From NCBI RefSeq assembly GCF_020615385.1, contig NZ_JAJAVB010000009.1, positions 62,001-126,000 of the forward strand: a stretch of 64,000 bases of DNA, given 5' to 3'. The stretch's first letter is position 1, and each line of letters opens with the position of its first letter. Of this stretch, positions 44,446 through 54,606 are shown in pieces. The notes beneath the pieces were generated by a model that was not told the DNA's origin, did not search any database, and was given only the letters and a program-made list of their open reading frames with translations. The translations under genes were made by a program, and so were the position numbers. The stretch comes from Jiella soli. GTDB taxonomy: Bacteria > Pseudomonadota > Alphaproteobacteria > Rhizobiales > Rhizobiaceae.

Positions 44446-44850
44446 ATGGCCAAGCAGACGAAAGCCCAGAAGGAGACCATCTCGCGCGTGATGCACGAGT
44501 ACAAGCACGGCGAGCTGACGATCAACGAAAACGGCCCGAAGGTGAAGGACCGCAACCAGGCCGTCGCCATCGCCCTGGAAGAGGCCGGCGCGACGAACCA
44601 GGAGAGCCCGAAGAAGAACCGGCAGAACCTCTCCCGGACCAAGAAGAAGGAGCGCAAGGGCGAGACCGCCGAGGCCGAGGCAGAGGGCAAGAAGGCCCAG
44701 GACCGCACGATGAAGGGGGCGACGCGTTCGAGCGGATCGGGTGGAGGATCCGACAAGACAAAGTCGGAACTCTACGACGAGGCGAAGAAGCGCGACATTT
44801 CCGGGCGCTCGAAGATGTCGAAGCGCGAGCTGGAAAAGGCGCTGAGCTGA
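44446..44850 (+). CDS. DUF6496 protein with C-terminal SAP/Rho-N-like motif
   Basis: 134 residues, very basic. The N terminus MAKQTKAQKETISRVMHEYK followed by RNQAVAIALEEAGATN is the DUF6496 core. A low-complexity Lys/Glu/Gly linker follows, then SKMSKRELEKALS preceded by KSELYDEAKKRDI, which resembles a Rho-N/SAP helical DNA-binding motif. GGGAGACGATC precedes ATG 44446. It is probably a nucleoid- or stress-associated small protein; the actual role is unknown. Confidence 0.82.
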   Translation: MAKQTKAQKETISRVMHEYKHGELTINENGPKVKDRNQAVAIALEEAGATNQESPKKNRQNLSRTKKKERKGETAEAEAEGKKAQDRTMKGATRSSGSGGGSDKTKSELYDEAKKRDISGRSKMSKRELEKALS

Positions 44851-45012
44851 CCGCGCCGCGCCTGCGCTCCGGACGGCGCTTTCGCTCGGAAGAAGACCTG
44901 GCGGAGCCGGCGTTCGTGCCTGGCTGAGCTGCACCCTGCCGGATCCGCGTCGGCCGAGGCTGCGGCAAGCCGCAGGGTTCCGCCAGAGGCCACGCGAATG
45001 GCCGCCCAGCAG

Positions 45013-46146
45013 CTACGCTGCGGCGACGGGAACCTCTTCGCTCGCGAAGGCCACCGTTCCGCGCCGGCGGCGCTTGGCGGCATAGAGCGCCGCGTCCGCC
45101 TTCTCGATAAGGGCTCTCGGCTTGTCGGCATCCAGCGGCGCGACTGCGACGCCGACCGTTGCGCCGATTGCGACTATCCTTCCCTCGATCGCGATCGGCT
45201 CCTCAAGCGACTTCACGATCCGGATGGCCAGAAGCCCGGCTTCCTCGACCTGCCGCAGGTCGCCTTGCACGATCACGAACTCGTCCCCGCCGAAGCGCGC
45301 GACGAGATCGTCTTCCCGGACGAGGCCACGCAGCCGCGCCGCCACCGTCTTCAGGACGGCATCGCCGACGCCGTGACCGAACCGGTCGTTCGCGTCCTTG
45401 AAGCGGTCGAGATCGAGAAAATGGACGGCCAGCAGCGCCCCCTCATGTCGCCGCTCCAGCGCCCGGCTGAGATGGGTCTCGAGCACCAGCCGGTTGGGCA
45501 GGCGGGTCAGCTGATCCGATTGGGCAAGCTCGGCGAGGCGCTGATGCGATTCGAGGCTTCGCACGATGTGGATGTGGATATGGCTGACCGTTTCGAGGGC
45601 CGCGACGAGCATGATGAGCGTCAGGGTCGCCAGTGCCAGATAGTCGGGCTCGCCCTGGATCACCATCGCGAAGATCGGAGGAAGCGCCGCGATCAGGAGG
45701 CAGGGATTGCAGATCCATGGCCGCACCGACAAGCGTGCCGTGATTCCCGCCGCATAGGCATAGAGGAGGCCGACAGCCATGAGATGCAGACTGCGGTCGC
45801 CGGTCATGAGGATCAGCGCGCAGGTCAGGCTGACGATCGCCGCGAACAGGAAGGAGCCCACCGCATAGAGCCGCTCCCACGATCGCACGTCGCGACCGCT
45901 CGCCCCGCGGTGATAGATGAAGACGATCGAGATTCGTGCGGCCCCGACGCCGGCTGCCGCGACCGCCAGGATCGTCATGAACGGGCCGCCGATCTCCACC
46001 GCCGCGACCATTGCCACGAGGTTGAGAGCCAGCGTGAGGAGCAGTATTGGAAACCGGTTGTCGAACAGAAAGGCTACGAGTTCGTTGTGCGTCGTCGATG
46101 ACAACGCTTTCCGGCCGTTCGCGCCCTCTGTTTTGTCCAATCCCAT
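45013..46146 (-). CDS. membrane diguanylate cyclase
   Basis: 377 residues if started at ATG 46146; the frame extends 52 codons further with other possible starts. About six hydrophobic helices (to about residue 200) are followed by a GGDEF domain with the start LTRLPNRL, active site RFGGDEFVI and a preceding RxxD inhibitory site (REDD) at the correct five-residue distance. It is therefore expected to synthesise cyclic-di-GMP and be product-inhibited. No EAL domain is present. The membrane part has no named sensor that I recognise. Confidence 0.88.
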   Translation of the reverse strand: MGLDKTEGANGRKALSSTTHNELVAFLFDNRFPILLLTLALNLVAMVAAVEIGGPFMTILAVAAAGVGAARISIVFIYHRGASGRDVRSWERLYAVGSFLFAAIVSLTCALILMTGDRSLHLMAVGLLYAYAAGITARLSVRPWICNPCLLIAALPPIFAMVIQGEPDYLALATLTLIMLVAALETVSHIHIHIVRSLESHQRLAELAQSDQLTRLPNRLVLETHLSRALERRHEGALLAVHFLDLDRFKDANDRFGHGVGDAVLKTVAARLRGLVREDDLVARFGGDEFVIVQGDLRQVEEAGLLAIRIVKSLEEPIAIEGRIVAIGATVGVAVAPLDADKPRALIEKADAALYAAKRRRRGTVAFASEEVPVAAA

Positions 46147-46267
46147 GCGCAAGAGATTAACGGGCAAGCGTTGACTAACGGCTAAAGCACTACTTCGCAT
46201 CGACCGGAAGTCGCCGTGGATCAACAATTGATACATGGATAATCTCTCATGCAACATTACTTGTTGC

Positions 46268-46720
46268 TTAGGATTTCGAGAGCGTCCGACCGAGCATCGC
46301 ATGAGTCTTCGGATCGCGTTCGCCGCCGCACCACTGGTCGAGTGCCCGCGCGAACGGGCCGCCGCCGCCCTCCGCCGCCGCCCGCTCGAACAGCGTCATC
46401 GACGAGCGGAACTTCATGTCGTCGGGCGAGCCGAATATCTGGTGAAGGGAGCATCCGGTCACGCCTAGAACTGCCTCGGTCGCCTCGGTCACGCGGGGTC
46501 CGAGCAGGGCATGCGACAGATAGGCCCGTGCCTCCTCGAGTGAGGCGATACCGAAATGCTGCGCCGTCGGCGAATGGCCGAGGCCCCGCAGTTGCGGAAA
46601 GACGAACCACATCCAGTGCGTCCGCTTTCGGCCGGCCCTGAGTTCGGCGAGCGCCGTCTCAAAGACGCCCTCCTGCGCGGTGACGAAGCGGTCGAGGTCG
46701 AAGGGATCACCGGCGGGCAT
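46268..46720 (-). CDS. DUF1810 family protein
   Basis: 150 residues from ATG 46720, with GGAAGGAAAGACG upstream. The sequence RFVTAQEGVFETALAELRAG, then THWMWFVFPQLRGLGHSPTA and ALLGPRVTEATEAVL, is diagnostic of DUF1810 (COG5579). Function is unknown; it is predicted to be a small globular helical protein. It overlaps the 3' end of the exonuclease III gene by 14 bp and is read in the same direction, so cotranscription is likely. Confidence 0.92.
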   Translation of the reverse strand: MPAGDPFDLDRFVTAQEGVFETALAELRAGRKRTHWMWFVFPQLRGLGHSPTAQHFGIASLEEARAYLSHALLGPRVTEATEAVLGVTGCSLHQIFGSPDDMKFRSSMTLFERAAAEGGGGPFARALDQWCGGERDPKTHAMLGRTLSKS

Positions 46721-47549
46721 CGTCTTTCCTTCCAGCGAGTTTCGGCTTCCGGCGGCGCGGGGACTTCGGGGCTGGAGCGTCGGCGAGTTCGATCCAGGCC
46801 GGAGCATGATCGCTCGCCTTCTGCCAGCCCCGGACTGATCGGTCGACGCCGCTGGCGATGAGCCGGTCCTTGATCGACGGGCTGAGGAGGAAGTGGTCGA
46901 GACGCAGCCCGGCATCCCGCTCAAAGGCGTTCCGCAGATAATCCCAGAAGGTGTAGATCCGTTCCTGCGGATGAAGATCGCGGACCGCATCCGTCCAACC
47001 ATCGGCGAGAAGCCGGGCGAACGCTTCGCGAACCTGCGGACGGAACAGCGCGTCGTCGGTCCATCGCTCCGGCCTGTAAACGTCGATCTCGCTCGGAATG
47101 ATGTTGTAGTCGCCAGCCAGCACCACCGGCGCACCGGTCGCAAGAAGGTCCCCGGCGTGGGCTTTCAAGCGGTCGAGCCAGCGAAGCTTGTAATCGAACT
47201 TCGGCCCCGGCGCCGGATTGCCGTTCGGCGCATAGAGACAGCCGATCAGGACGCCCCGGACCGCCGCCTCCAGATAGCGGCTCTGGCCATCGTCCGGACC
47301 GTCCGGCAGGCCGCAGCGCGTCTCCAGCGGCTCGGTCCCGCGGGCGAGAATGGCGACGCCGTTCCAGCGGGGCTGGCCATGCCAGATCGCCTGATATCCC
47401 GCGGCGCTGATCGCGTCCTGCGGGAACTTGCCGTCCGGCGCCTTCAGTTCCTGAAGGCACACGACGTCGGGCTCCGTCTCAGCCAGCCAGTCGAGGAGAA
47501 TGGCGAGGCGGCCGTTGACACCGTTGACGTTGAAGCTGGCGATCCTCAT
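46707..47549 (-). CDS. xthA: exodeoxyribonuclease III / AP endonuclease
   Basis: 280-residue EEP-family nuclease. The motif order is typical: MRIASFNVNGVN, VVCLQELKAPD with the metal-binding Glu, LIGCLYAPNGN with the catalytic Tyr, LAGDYNI with Asp and Asn, GLRLDHFLLS, and the closing SDHAPAW with the catalytic Asp-His pair. It repairs abasic sites and trims 3' ends in base excision repair. The C-terminal Arg/Lys-rich tail (about 262-280) is an extension. ATG 47549 overlaps the stop of the VOC gene by four bases. Confidence 0.95.
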   Translation of the reverse strand: MRIASFNVNGVNGRLAILLDWLAETEPDVVCLQELKAPDGKFPQDAISAAGYQAIWHGQPRWNGVAILARGTEPLETRCGLPDGPDDGQSRYLEAAVRGVLIGCLYAPNGNPAPGPKFDYKLRWLDRLKAHAGDLLATGAPVVLAGDYNIIPSEIDVYRPERWTDDALFRPQVREAFARLLADGWTDAVRDLHPQERIYTFWDYLRNAFERDAGLRLDHFLLSPSIKDRLIASGVDRSVRGWQKASDHAPAWIELADAPAPKSPRRRKPKLAGRKDDARR

Positions 47550-47917
47550 CCACCGCCATGTCCGGCGCCGTGCTGGAGAATGTTCACCAACCGCCCGAAG
47601 GGGTCGCGCACGAAGAACCGGGTGACGCCCCAGGGCTCGGCGACCGGTCCGTATTTTATCTTGAAGCCGGCCGCTTCCATTCGCCGGCGCACCGAGACGA
47701 GATCGTCGACCTCGATCGACAGATCCGGAACCGGGGTCCCGGCACCGCCTTCGCTGGCAAAGCTGATCTGCACCGGCGCCGGCTCGCCGGAGCCGTAGGT
47801 CACGATCCAGCCCATATCCATCAGCACCTCGAGCCCCAGGACTTCGCCATAGAAGCGCCGGGCTTCCTCAGGACTGTCGGTCGCCACATTGGCAACGATC
47901 CGCCGAACGCTCATCAC
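47546..47917 (-). CDS. VOC/glyoxalase-fold protein
   Basis: 123 residues with two beta-alpha-beta-beta-beta units: the first starts RRIVANVATDSPEEARRFYGEVLGL (shown in part) and the second ends VRDPFGRLVNILQH, the usual VOC layout. Some metal-ligand positions are recognisable (His at the end, Glu-like in the first unit). Possible roles are metal-dependent dioxygenase, lyase or resistance protein; the specific substrate is not evident. It opens a small operon with xthA and the DUF1810 gene. Confidence 0.85.
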   Translation of the reverse strand: MMSVRRIVANVATDSPEEARRFYGEVLGLEVLMDMGWIVTYGSGEPAPVQISFASEGGAGTPVPDLSIEVDDLVSVRRRMEAAGFKIKYGPVAEPWGVTRFFVRDPFGRLVNILQHGAGHGGG

Positions 47918-48032
47918 ACGCCTCCCATCTCACAGGCACCGGAAAACGCATCTCGCCGCCGCCGGGTTCGGGCAAGGGCCGCAACAACTTCCGTCCGAGG
48001 GAATTGCGCCGGTCACGCTTGCTCGGGATCAC

Positions 48033-49274
48033 TCAGCCCGGCTCGGTCAGGAGCACCCGATGATCGAGCAGATAGTGCGCGAAGAAGGGCAGGCTCGCCG
48101 AGCCGATCTCGCGGGCGCTGGAGCCGATCGTACCGGACCGCACGCCCATCGGCGTCAGGCCCTGGCGCTTCAGCCGGGCGATCGCGCGCGCGGTAGCATC
48201 CACCAGCCTTTCGCGCACCGGCGGAGGAAAGCTGCCCTCGATGATCGCGCATTCGAAGTCGTAGACCGCGTTCACCGAGACGATGGCGAAGGCGAGGCCC
48301 CTCGCCGCCACCTCCAGCCAACGATCGAGGACCGGTCCGAGCCGTATCCAGGTCGCGTCCTCGCGCCAGATCCCCAGGGGATCGCCGCCCTCGGCCTCGA
48401 TCATCTTCTCCAGGACATGAAGCGAGGCGAAGTTGATCAGCTGGTCGACGCCGCCATCCGCGGCGGGCACGGGCATCGAGCCGAGCGCGCCCGCATTGCC
48501 GGTGCGGCCCTGGACGAGGTCGCCATTCATGACGATGCCGCCGCCGGCAAAGGCCCCCACGAAGAAATAGACGAAATCCGTCGACCCGCTGGTGCCGAAG
48601 ACGTTTTCGGCCGCGCAGGCGGCCGTGGCGTCGTTGGCGAGATGCACCGAGCGGCCGGTGACGTCCTGAAGCGCTGCGACGACGTCGACCGTGCGCCACT
48701 CGTCCATCGTTTCGGCCGGCGCGCCGATCTCCTCCGCCCAGGACCACAGTTCGAACGGCATGGCCACGCCAAGGCCGGCGATGCGCGTTCCGAATTCCGG
48801 CCCGATCGAATCGACCAATTGCGCATGGGCCCCGCGCACGAAGTCGAGGATCGGCTGGAGGCGTGGCAGGGCGTAGGTCTGCCGGGCCCGCGCCCGGATC
48901 TGGCCGACGAAGTCCATCAGCACGAGTTCCACCGACCGCCGGCCGATCTTCAGGCCGAGCCCGAAGGCGCCGTCGGGGTTGAGGCGCATCGGGATCGAAG
49001 GCTGGCCGACGCGGCCGCGGCGCGGCTTGCCGCGCAGGACCAGTTCCTCCTGCTCGAGCGTGCGCATGATCACCGAGGCCGTCTGCGGCGACAGGCCGGT
49101 ATGGCGCGCGATATCGGCCTTGGCCAGGCGTCCGTGCCGGCGGATCAGGGTCAGCACCGCGCGCTTGTTGTGGGCGCGCAATGCCGACTGGTTGGAGCCG
49201 CGCATGCGGCTTTCCTGGATGAATTCCTCCGGAGCGTCAGCGGCCGCCGTCACTTCGTCCATGCGCCTCTCCAT
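48033..49274 (-). CDS. frcR: ROK-family transcriptional regulator of the fructose importer
   Basis: 413 residues. The N-terminal winged helix-turn-helix reads GRLAKADIARHTGLSPQTAS. The C-terminal ROK domain has ALQDVTGRSVHLANDATAA and NGDLVQGRTGNAGALGS; the usual zinc-binding CxCGxxGC cluster is absent, so it may sense sugar without being a kinase. It is transcribed divergently from frcB with a 468-bp shared region, the arrangement of the FrcR regulator with the FrcBCA system in rhizobia. Fructose or a related sugar is the expected inducer. Confidence 0.85.
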   Translation of the reverse strand: MERRMDEVTAAADAPEEFIQESRMRGSNQSALRAHNKRAVLTLIRRHGRLAKADIARHTGLSPQTASVIMRTLEQEELVLRGKPRRGRVGQPSIPMRLNPDGAFGLGLKIGRRSVELVLMDFVGQIRARARQTYALPRLQPILDFVRGAHAQLVDSIGPEFGTRIAGLGVAMPFELWSWAEEIGAPAETMDEWRTVDVVAALQDVTGRSVHLANDATAACAAENVFGTSGSTDFVYFFVGAFAGGGIVMNGDLVQGRTGNAGALGSMPVPAADGGVDQLINFASLHVLEKMIEAEGGDPLGIWREDATWIRLGPVLDRWLEVAARGLAFAIVSVNAVYDFECAIIEGSFPPPVRERLVDATARAIARLKRQGLTPMGVRSGTIGSSAREIGSASLPFFAHYLLDHRVLLTEPG

Positions 49275-49742
49275 ATCGAACCGGCCAGTGACCTTCTCCC
49301 GATAGCTGCCCGCAGCGCTTCACGACAATGCCGTCGCCCGACTTCGGCGCCAGTGGCAATCCGCTGTCCCCGATCGAGCGTCCCCGCCCGGCACACGAGA
49401 CGACGCCTGCCGCTACGCGCGCATCGACTGCCGGTCACATTCCACCAGCCGAACTCGCGAACACGCCCCGCGCTCGCAGGAGCCCTTCGGGGGAGGCAAG
49501 AGTCGGCAAATTCTCATCACCGGCAGGCTCGGACCCTCATTCGCTACGGGCAGAGCCAGGCCGAATAGCCGACACTCGCAGACCGTAAAGATGCCGTCAA
49601 TAAATAACTCCATCTGATTTATATTCGTTGACATGCCGCCGTGGCTGGTGTTCGATCTGGTCCACTGGTTGGCGTGGAGGTCGATCGGTGCCCGATATGC
49701 GCCCGGCGCGCTGTCGAAGATCAATTCTGGGAGGTAAATCTC
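49275..49742. promoter_or_regulatory. divergent frcR-frcB control region
   Basis: 468 bp with no gene. A local AT-rich pocket at about 49590-49635 stands out from the GC-rich background: GTCAATAAAT (49596-49605) and ATTTATATTCGTTGAC (49617-49632) share complementary ends and could form a regulator site or the frcB promoter. GGGAGGTAAATCTC immediately precedes the GTG start of frcB at 49743. Confidence 0.45.
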
Positions 49743-50768
49743 GTGACATTCCGTTCGCTTCTTGCATCCTCGGCTCTTGTGGCAGCCACAATCTTTGCGG
49801 TTCCTGCCCTGGCACAGTCGGAAGACACCGTGTGCCTGATCACCAAGACTGACACCAACCCGTTCTTCGTCAAGATGAAAGAGGGCGCCGAGGCGAAGGC
49901 CAAGGAACTCGGCATCAACCTGCAGTCCTATGCCGGTCGCATCGACGGCGACACCGAAAGCCAGGTCGCCGCCATCGAAAGTTGCATCGCCGGCCGCGCC
50001 AAGGGCATCCTGATCACGCCCACCGACACCAAGGCCCTTGTGCCGATAGTCAAGAAGGCGCGTGATGCCGGCCTCCTGGTGATCGCCCTCGACACATCCT
50101 TCGAGCCGATCGACGCGGCCGACGCGACCTTCGCCACCGACAATTTCGAGGCCGGCAAGCTGATCGGCCAGTGGGCAAAGGCGACGCTCGGCGAGGATGC
50201 CAAGGACGCGCACATCGCCTTCCTCGACCTCATCCCGGCCCAGCCCTCTGTCGACGTCATGCGCGATCAGGGCTTCATGGAGGGCTTCGGCATCGACGTG
50301 AAGAACAAGAACGTCATCGGCGACGAGGACGATCCGCGCATCTCCGGCCACGACATCACCAATGGCAACGAGGAAGGCGGCCGTCAGGCGATGGAGAACC
50401 TTCTCCAGAAGGATCCCTCGATCAACGTCGTCTACACGATCAATGAGCCGGCGGCGGCCGGCGCCTATCAGGCGCTGAAGTCGCTGGGCAAGGATTCCGA
50501 CACGCTGCTGGTCTCGATCGACGGCGGCTGCCCGGGCGTCCAGAACGTCAAGGAAGGCATCATCGGCGCGACGTCGATGCAGTATCCCCTGAAGATGGCC
50601 GCCCTCGGCGTCGAGGCGATCGCGAACTTCGTCAAGACCGGCGAGAAGCCGAAGACGACCGAGGGTCTGGACTTCACCAATACCGGCGTCGACCTGATCA
50701 CCGACAAGCCGGTCGACGGCGTTCCCTCCAAGGATACGGCCTACGGCAGCGAGGCCTGCTGGGGCTGA
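49743..50768 (+). CDS. frcB: fructose-type ABC transporter substrate-binding protein
   Basis: 341 residues from GTG 49743, which follows a strong GGGAGGTAA. A signal peptide ends near PALAQ. The mature protein has the sugar-binding type 1 (LacI-like periplasmic) layout: [19 protein letters not shown], then [19 protein letters not shown] and [18 protein letters not shown]. It lies in order frcB-frcC-frcA, the fructose/mannose/ribose importer of rhizobia. High expression of the binding protein relative to the membrane genes is likely (see the stem-loop after it). Confidence 0.93.
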   Translation: MTFRSLLASSALVAATIFAVPALAQSEDTVCLITKTDTNPFFVKMKEGAEAKAKELGINLQSYAGRIDGDTESQVAAIESCIAGRAKGILITPTDTKALVPIVKKARDAGLLVIALDTSFEPIDAADATFATDNFEAGKLIGQWAKATLGEDAKDAHIAFLDLIPAQPSVDVMRDQGFMEGFGIDVKNKNVIGDEDDPRISGHDITNGNEEGGRQAMENLLQKDPSINVVYTINEPAAAGAYQALKSLGKDSDTLLVSIDGGCPGVQNVKEGIIGATSMQYPLKMAALGVEAIANFVKTGEKPKTTEGLDFTNTGVDLITDKPVDGVPSKDTAYGSEACWG

Positions 50769-50791
50769 TCGGCCAGAGCCCGGACCGGACG

Positions 50792-50808
50792 GCGGCGACG
50801 ATCGCCGT
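50792..50808 (+). terminator. stem-loop after frcB (partial terminator / mRNA stabiliser)
   Basis: CGGCGA (50793-50798), loop CGA, and TCGCCG (50802-50807) form a six-base GC-rich stem followed by TTT. It lies in the 152-bp gap between frcB and frcC. Such hairpins often let the binding-protein gene be expressed more than the downstream transport genes. The short T-run means termination would be partial at best. Confidence 0.45.
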
Positions 50809-50920
50809 TTGGTCCCGCGACGATCCGAGGCGGTCGAAAGACGCGTGACCGCCGCCGGGACGGGCGACGCCGCCGCCCCTCCCGGCCATTCTCCGCGTCA
50901 CCTCGGGAGGAGGATCGGCG

Positions 50921-52020
50921 ATGAGCAAGCCCACGACGGAAACAACCGGCACGGCCAAACGGCGCGACGGCGAAAACGAGGATTTCGAGGCGGGTCTGTC
51001 GAAGAGCGATACGAGCGTCGCGAGCTTTGCCGGTCACCGCGGCCCGCTGAGCAACCTTCAGCATACGCTGCACGGCAATCCCACGCTCGTGCCGGTGATC
51101 GTGCTCGTGGTCGCCATCGCCTTCTTCGGCATCGTCGTCGGCAGCCGGTTCTTCAACCCGCTGACGATGACGCTGATTCTCCAACAGGTGACAATCGTCG
51201 GCATTATCGGCGTCGCCCAGACGCTGGTGATCCTCACCGCCGGCATCGACCTGTCGGTCGGGGCGATCATGGTGCTGTCCTCGGTCATCATGGGCCAGCT
51301 CGCCTTCCATTACGGCCTGCCTGGGCCGCTCGCGCTGGTCGCGGGCCTCGGCGTCGGCACGATCTGCGGCCTGATCAACGGTGCGCTTGTCGCGCTCGTG
51401 CGCCTGCCACCCTTCATCGTCACGCTCGGCACCTGGTTCGTCTTCGAGGCGACCAACTTCATCTATTCGGCGAACGAGACGATCCGCGCGCAGGACGTGG
51501 CCGCCAGCGCACCGATCCTGCAGTTCTTCGGCACCACCTTCCGCTTCGCAGGCGCGACCTTCACCACCGGCGCCGTGTTCATGGTGCTGCTGGTCGCCCT
51601 CTTCTGGTACATCCTCAACAATACCGCCTGGGGTCGGCACGTCTATGCCGTCGGCGACGACCAGGATGCCGCGCGCCTGTCAGGCATCAGCCTCTCCGGC
51701 ACGCTGATCGCCGTCTACGCCACGGCGGGTCTGATCTGCGGTCTCGCCGGCTGGGCGATCATCGGCCGCCTCGGCTCGGTCTCGCCCACCTCCGGCTACG
51801 AAGCCAACATCCAGGCGATCACCGCCGTGGTGATCGGCGGCACCTCGCTGTTCGGCGGCCGGGGCTCGGTGGTCGGCACGCTGGTCGGTGCGCTGATCGT
51901 CGGCGTCTTCGCCATGGGCCTCAGGATCTGGGGCACCGATCCACAATGGACGCGACTTACCGTCGGCGCCCTCATCATCGCGGCCGTCGCCGCCGATCAA
52001 TGGATCAGAAAGGTCTCGGC

Positions 52021-52024
<4 letters not shown>
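50921..52024 (+). CDS. frcC: fructose-type ABC transporter permease
   Basis: 367 residues, ATG 50921 after GGGAGGAGG. The N terminus is a ~50-residue polar extension, then about nine to ten hydrophobic helices of the BPD_transp_2 family with RFFNPLTMTLILQQ, GIDLSVGAIMVLSS and the signature loop GDDQDAARLSGI. The last helices end in GALIIAAVAADQWI. It is the membrane channel for the FrcB-bound sugar. Its stop overlaps the frcA start (ATGA). Confidence 0.93.
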
Positions 52025-52809
<785 letters not shown>

Positions 52810-52873
52810 TAGGCGGAAGGACGGCGGGACGACTGCGGTATCGCCGCCCTCGCCGGCCGTGTCTGAGACCGTT

Positions 52874-54424
52874 TTACGCCGCGATCATGCCCTTGCGGCG
52901 CAGGCCGTCCTGAAGGTCGGCCGCGCGCTGGCGGGCCGGTCCCTCCCCGCCCGCCCCCCTGGCGCCGGCGGTTCGGATCATCGCCATCGCCTGGAGCAGC
53001 TCGGCGGCCGCATCCTTGAGGCTGACGGCGACCGCCGCGGCTTCCTCGACCATCGCGGCGTTCTGCTGCGTCGTCTGGTCCATCTGGTTGATCGCGGTCG
53101 ACACCTCGGCGATCGCGCTCGCCTGCGTGTTGGCGGTCTCAGCGATCTCGGAGACGCTGGCGGTGATCTCGCCGGAACGCGACACGATCTTCTCGAGAGC
53201 CGTGCCCGTGCTCGACACGAGCGCGACCCCGGAGGCGATCTCCTCCGAGCTCCGGTTGATCAGTTCCTTGATTTCCTTGGCCGCCTCGGCCGAGCGCTGC
53301 GCAAGGCCGCGCACCTCCTGGGCGACGACCGCGAAGCCCTTGCCGGCCTCGCCCGCACGGGCCGCCTCGACGCCGGCATTCAGCGCCAGGAGATTGGTCT
53401 GGAAGGCGATCTCGTCGATCACGCCGATGATCATGCCGATCTTGTTGGACGACTGCTCGATCCGTCCCATGGCGTCGACCGCCTTTTTGACGATCGCCTC
53501 GACCGTCTGTGCCTCCTGCATTGAGCTCGTCACCGTCTCGGACGCCTGGTGTGCCCGCTTCGAGGCGCTCTGCACGGAGTTCGAAAGTTCCTGCAACGCC
53601 GCCGTGGTCTCTTCGAGGCTTGCCGCCTGCTGCTCGGTCCGACGTGCGAGATCGTCCGAGGCGACGGAAATCTCGCCCGCGCCGGTGCCGACCGCGTCGG
53701 CGGAGCCGCGCACCGAGCCGACCATGTCGCCGAAGGCTTCCTGGGCGCGGTTGAAATTCTCCTTCAGCGCCTGGAACTCGGGCGGGAAATCGGCGGTGAT
53801 CGGCTGCGACAGGTCGCCCTTGGCGAGCCGTTCCAGCGCCGATCCGACCTGGCCCATGACGCCCTTGCGGACCGCTTCGGCGCGTTCCTTCTCCGCCTCG
53901 ATGCTCCTTTGTGCGGCTTCCCTGGTCAAGATGTCGAGATAGTTCGAGATCGACAGTTCCATGTCGATCAGCCCGACCCGGACAAGCGCGTCGAGCGATG
54001 CGCCGACTTCCTCCGCCTTGCCCTTGCCGAACATGCCTTTCGGCCAGAGCGCGACAGTCGCCTTGTGCACCATCGCGCCGAGCAGCCGTCCATAGCCGGC
54101 GACGAAATATTTCGGCTCAAGGCCGATCCGGGCATGGGCCGCGCCGATCTTGCGGGTGCGCTCGGCATGGGCGGCGTCGATCTCGCCGCGTGCGAGGGCC
54201 TGCCAATGCGCCCGTTGCTTGCCCTGGGCCATCTTCAGGTGCTGCTCGTCCGAAAAGAAGCTCCGCATCTTCGGATGCGCGCGCACGACCGCGTAGAAAT
54301 CCTCGAGCGACTCGTCGAGGGACGCTTCGACGACCGGGGTGATCCGGCGGATGGCAGCCTTGGCGGCCTCGTCAAGTTCACCGATGGAAACGGCGGACAG
54401 ATCTGCGGTTTGGCTTACGGACAT
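52874..54424 (-). CDS. globin-coupled methyl-accepting chemotaxis protein
   Basis: 516 residues from ATG 54424. The N-terminal ~170 residues form a globin sensor (protoglobin type) with [20 protein letters not shown], where the His before ARIGL is the likely proximal haem ligand. A HAMP-like or coiled-coil segment follows, then the MCP signalling domain with the hairpin tip [21 protein letters not shown]. No membrane helix, so it is a soluble haem-based oxygen sensor (HemAT/aerotactic type) acting through CheA/CheW. No che genes lie nearby. It is convergent with frcA. Confidence 0.94.
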   Translation of the reverse strand: MSVSQTADLSAVSIGELDEAAKAAIRRITPVVEASLDESLEDFYAVVRAHPKMRSFFSDEQHLKMAQGKQRAHWQALARGEIDAAHAERTRKIGAAHARIGLEPKYFVAGYGRLLGAMVHKATVALWPKGMFGKGKAEEVGASLDALVRVGLIDMELSISNYLDILTREAAQRSIEAEKERAEAVRKGVMGQVGSALERLAKGDLSQPITADFPPEFQALKENFNRAQEAFGDMVGSVRGSADAVGTGAGEISVASDDLARRTEQQAASLEETTAALQELSNSVQSASKRAHQASETVTSSMQEAQTVEAIVKKAVDAMGRIEQSSNKIGMIIGVIDEIAFQTNLLALNAGVEAARAGEAGKGFAVVAQEVRGLAQRSAEAAKEIKELINRSSEEIASGVALVSSTGTALEKIVSRSGEITASVSEIAETANTQASAIAEVSTAINQMDQTTQQNAAMVEEAAAVAVSLKDAAAELLQAMAMIRTAGARGAGGEGPARQRAADLQDGLRRKGMIAA

Positions 54425-54606
54425 ATGGGTTCTCGACGCTGACGTCGACGGCCTCAGCACCCCTTGCGCATAGCCGCATCTCGACGGGTTGTTCGATTCG
54501 GAACATGCCGCCGGTCGATTAACAACGGATTGATCAAAGATGAAATCATTCACTCTTCGATGGCAGACAATTGCGACACTTTACTTATAATTGCGAAGCA
54601 GAAAGA

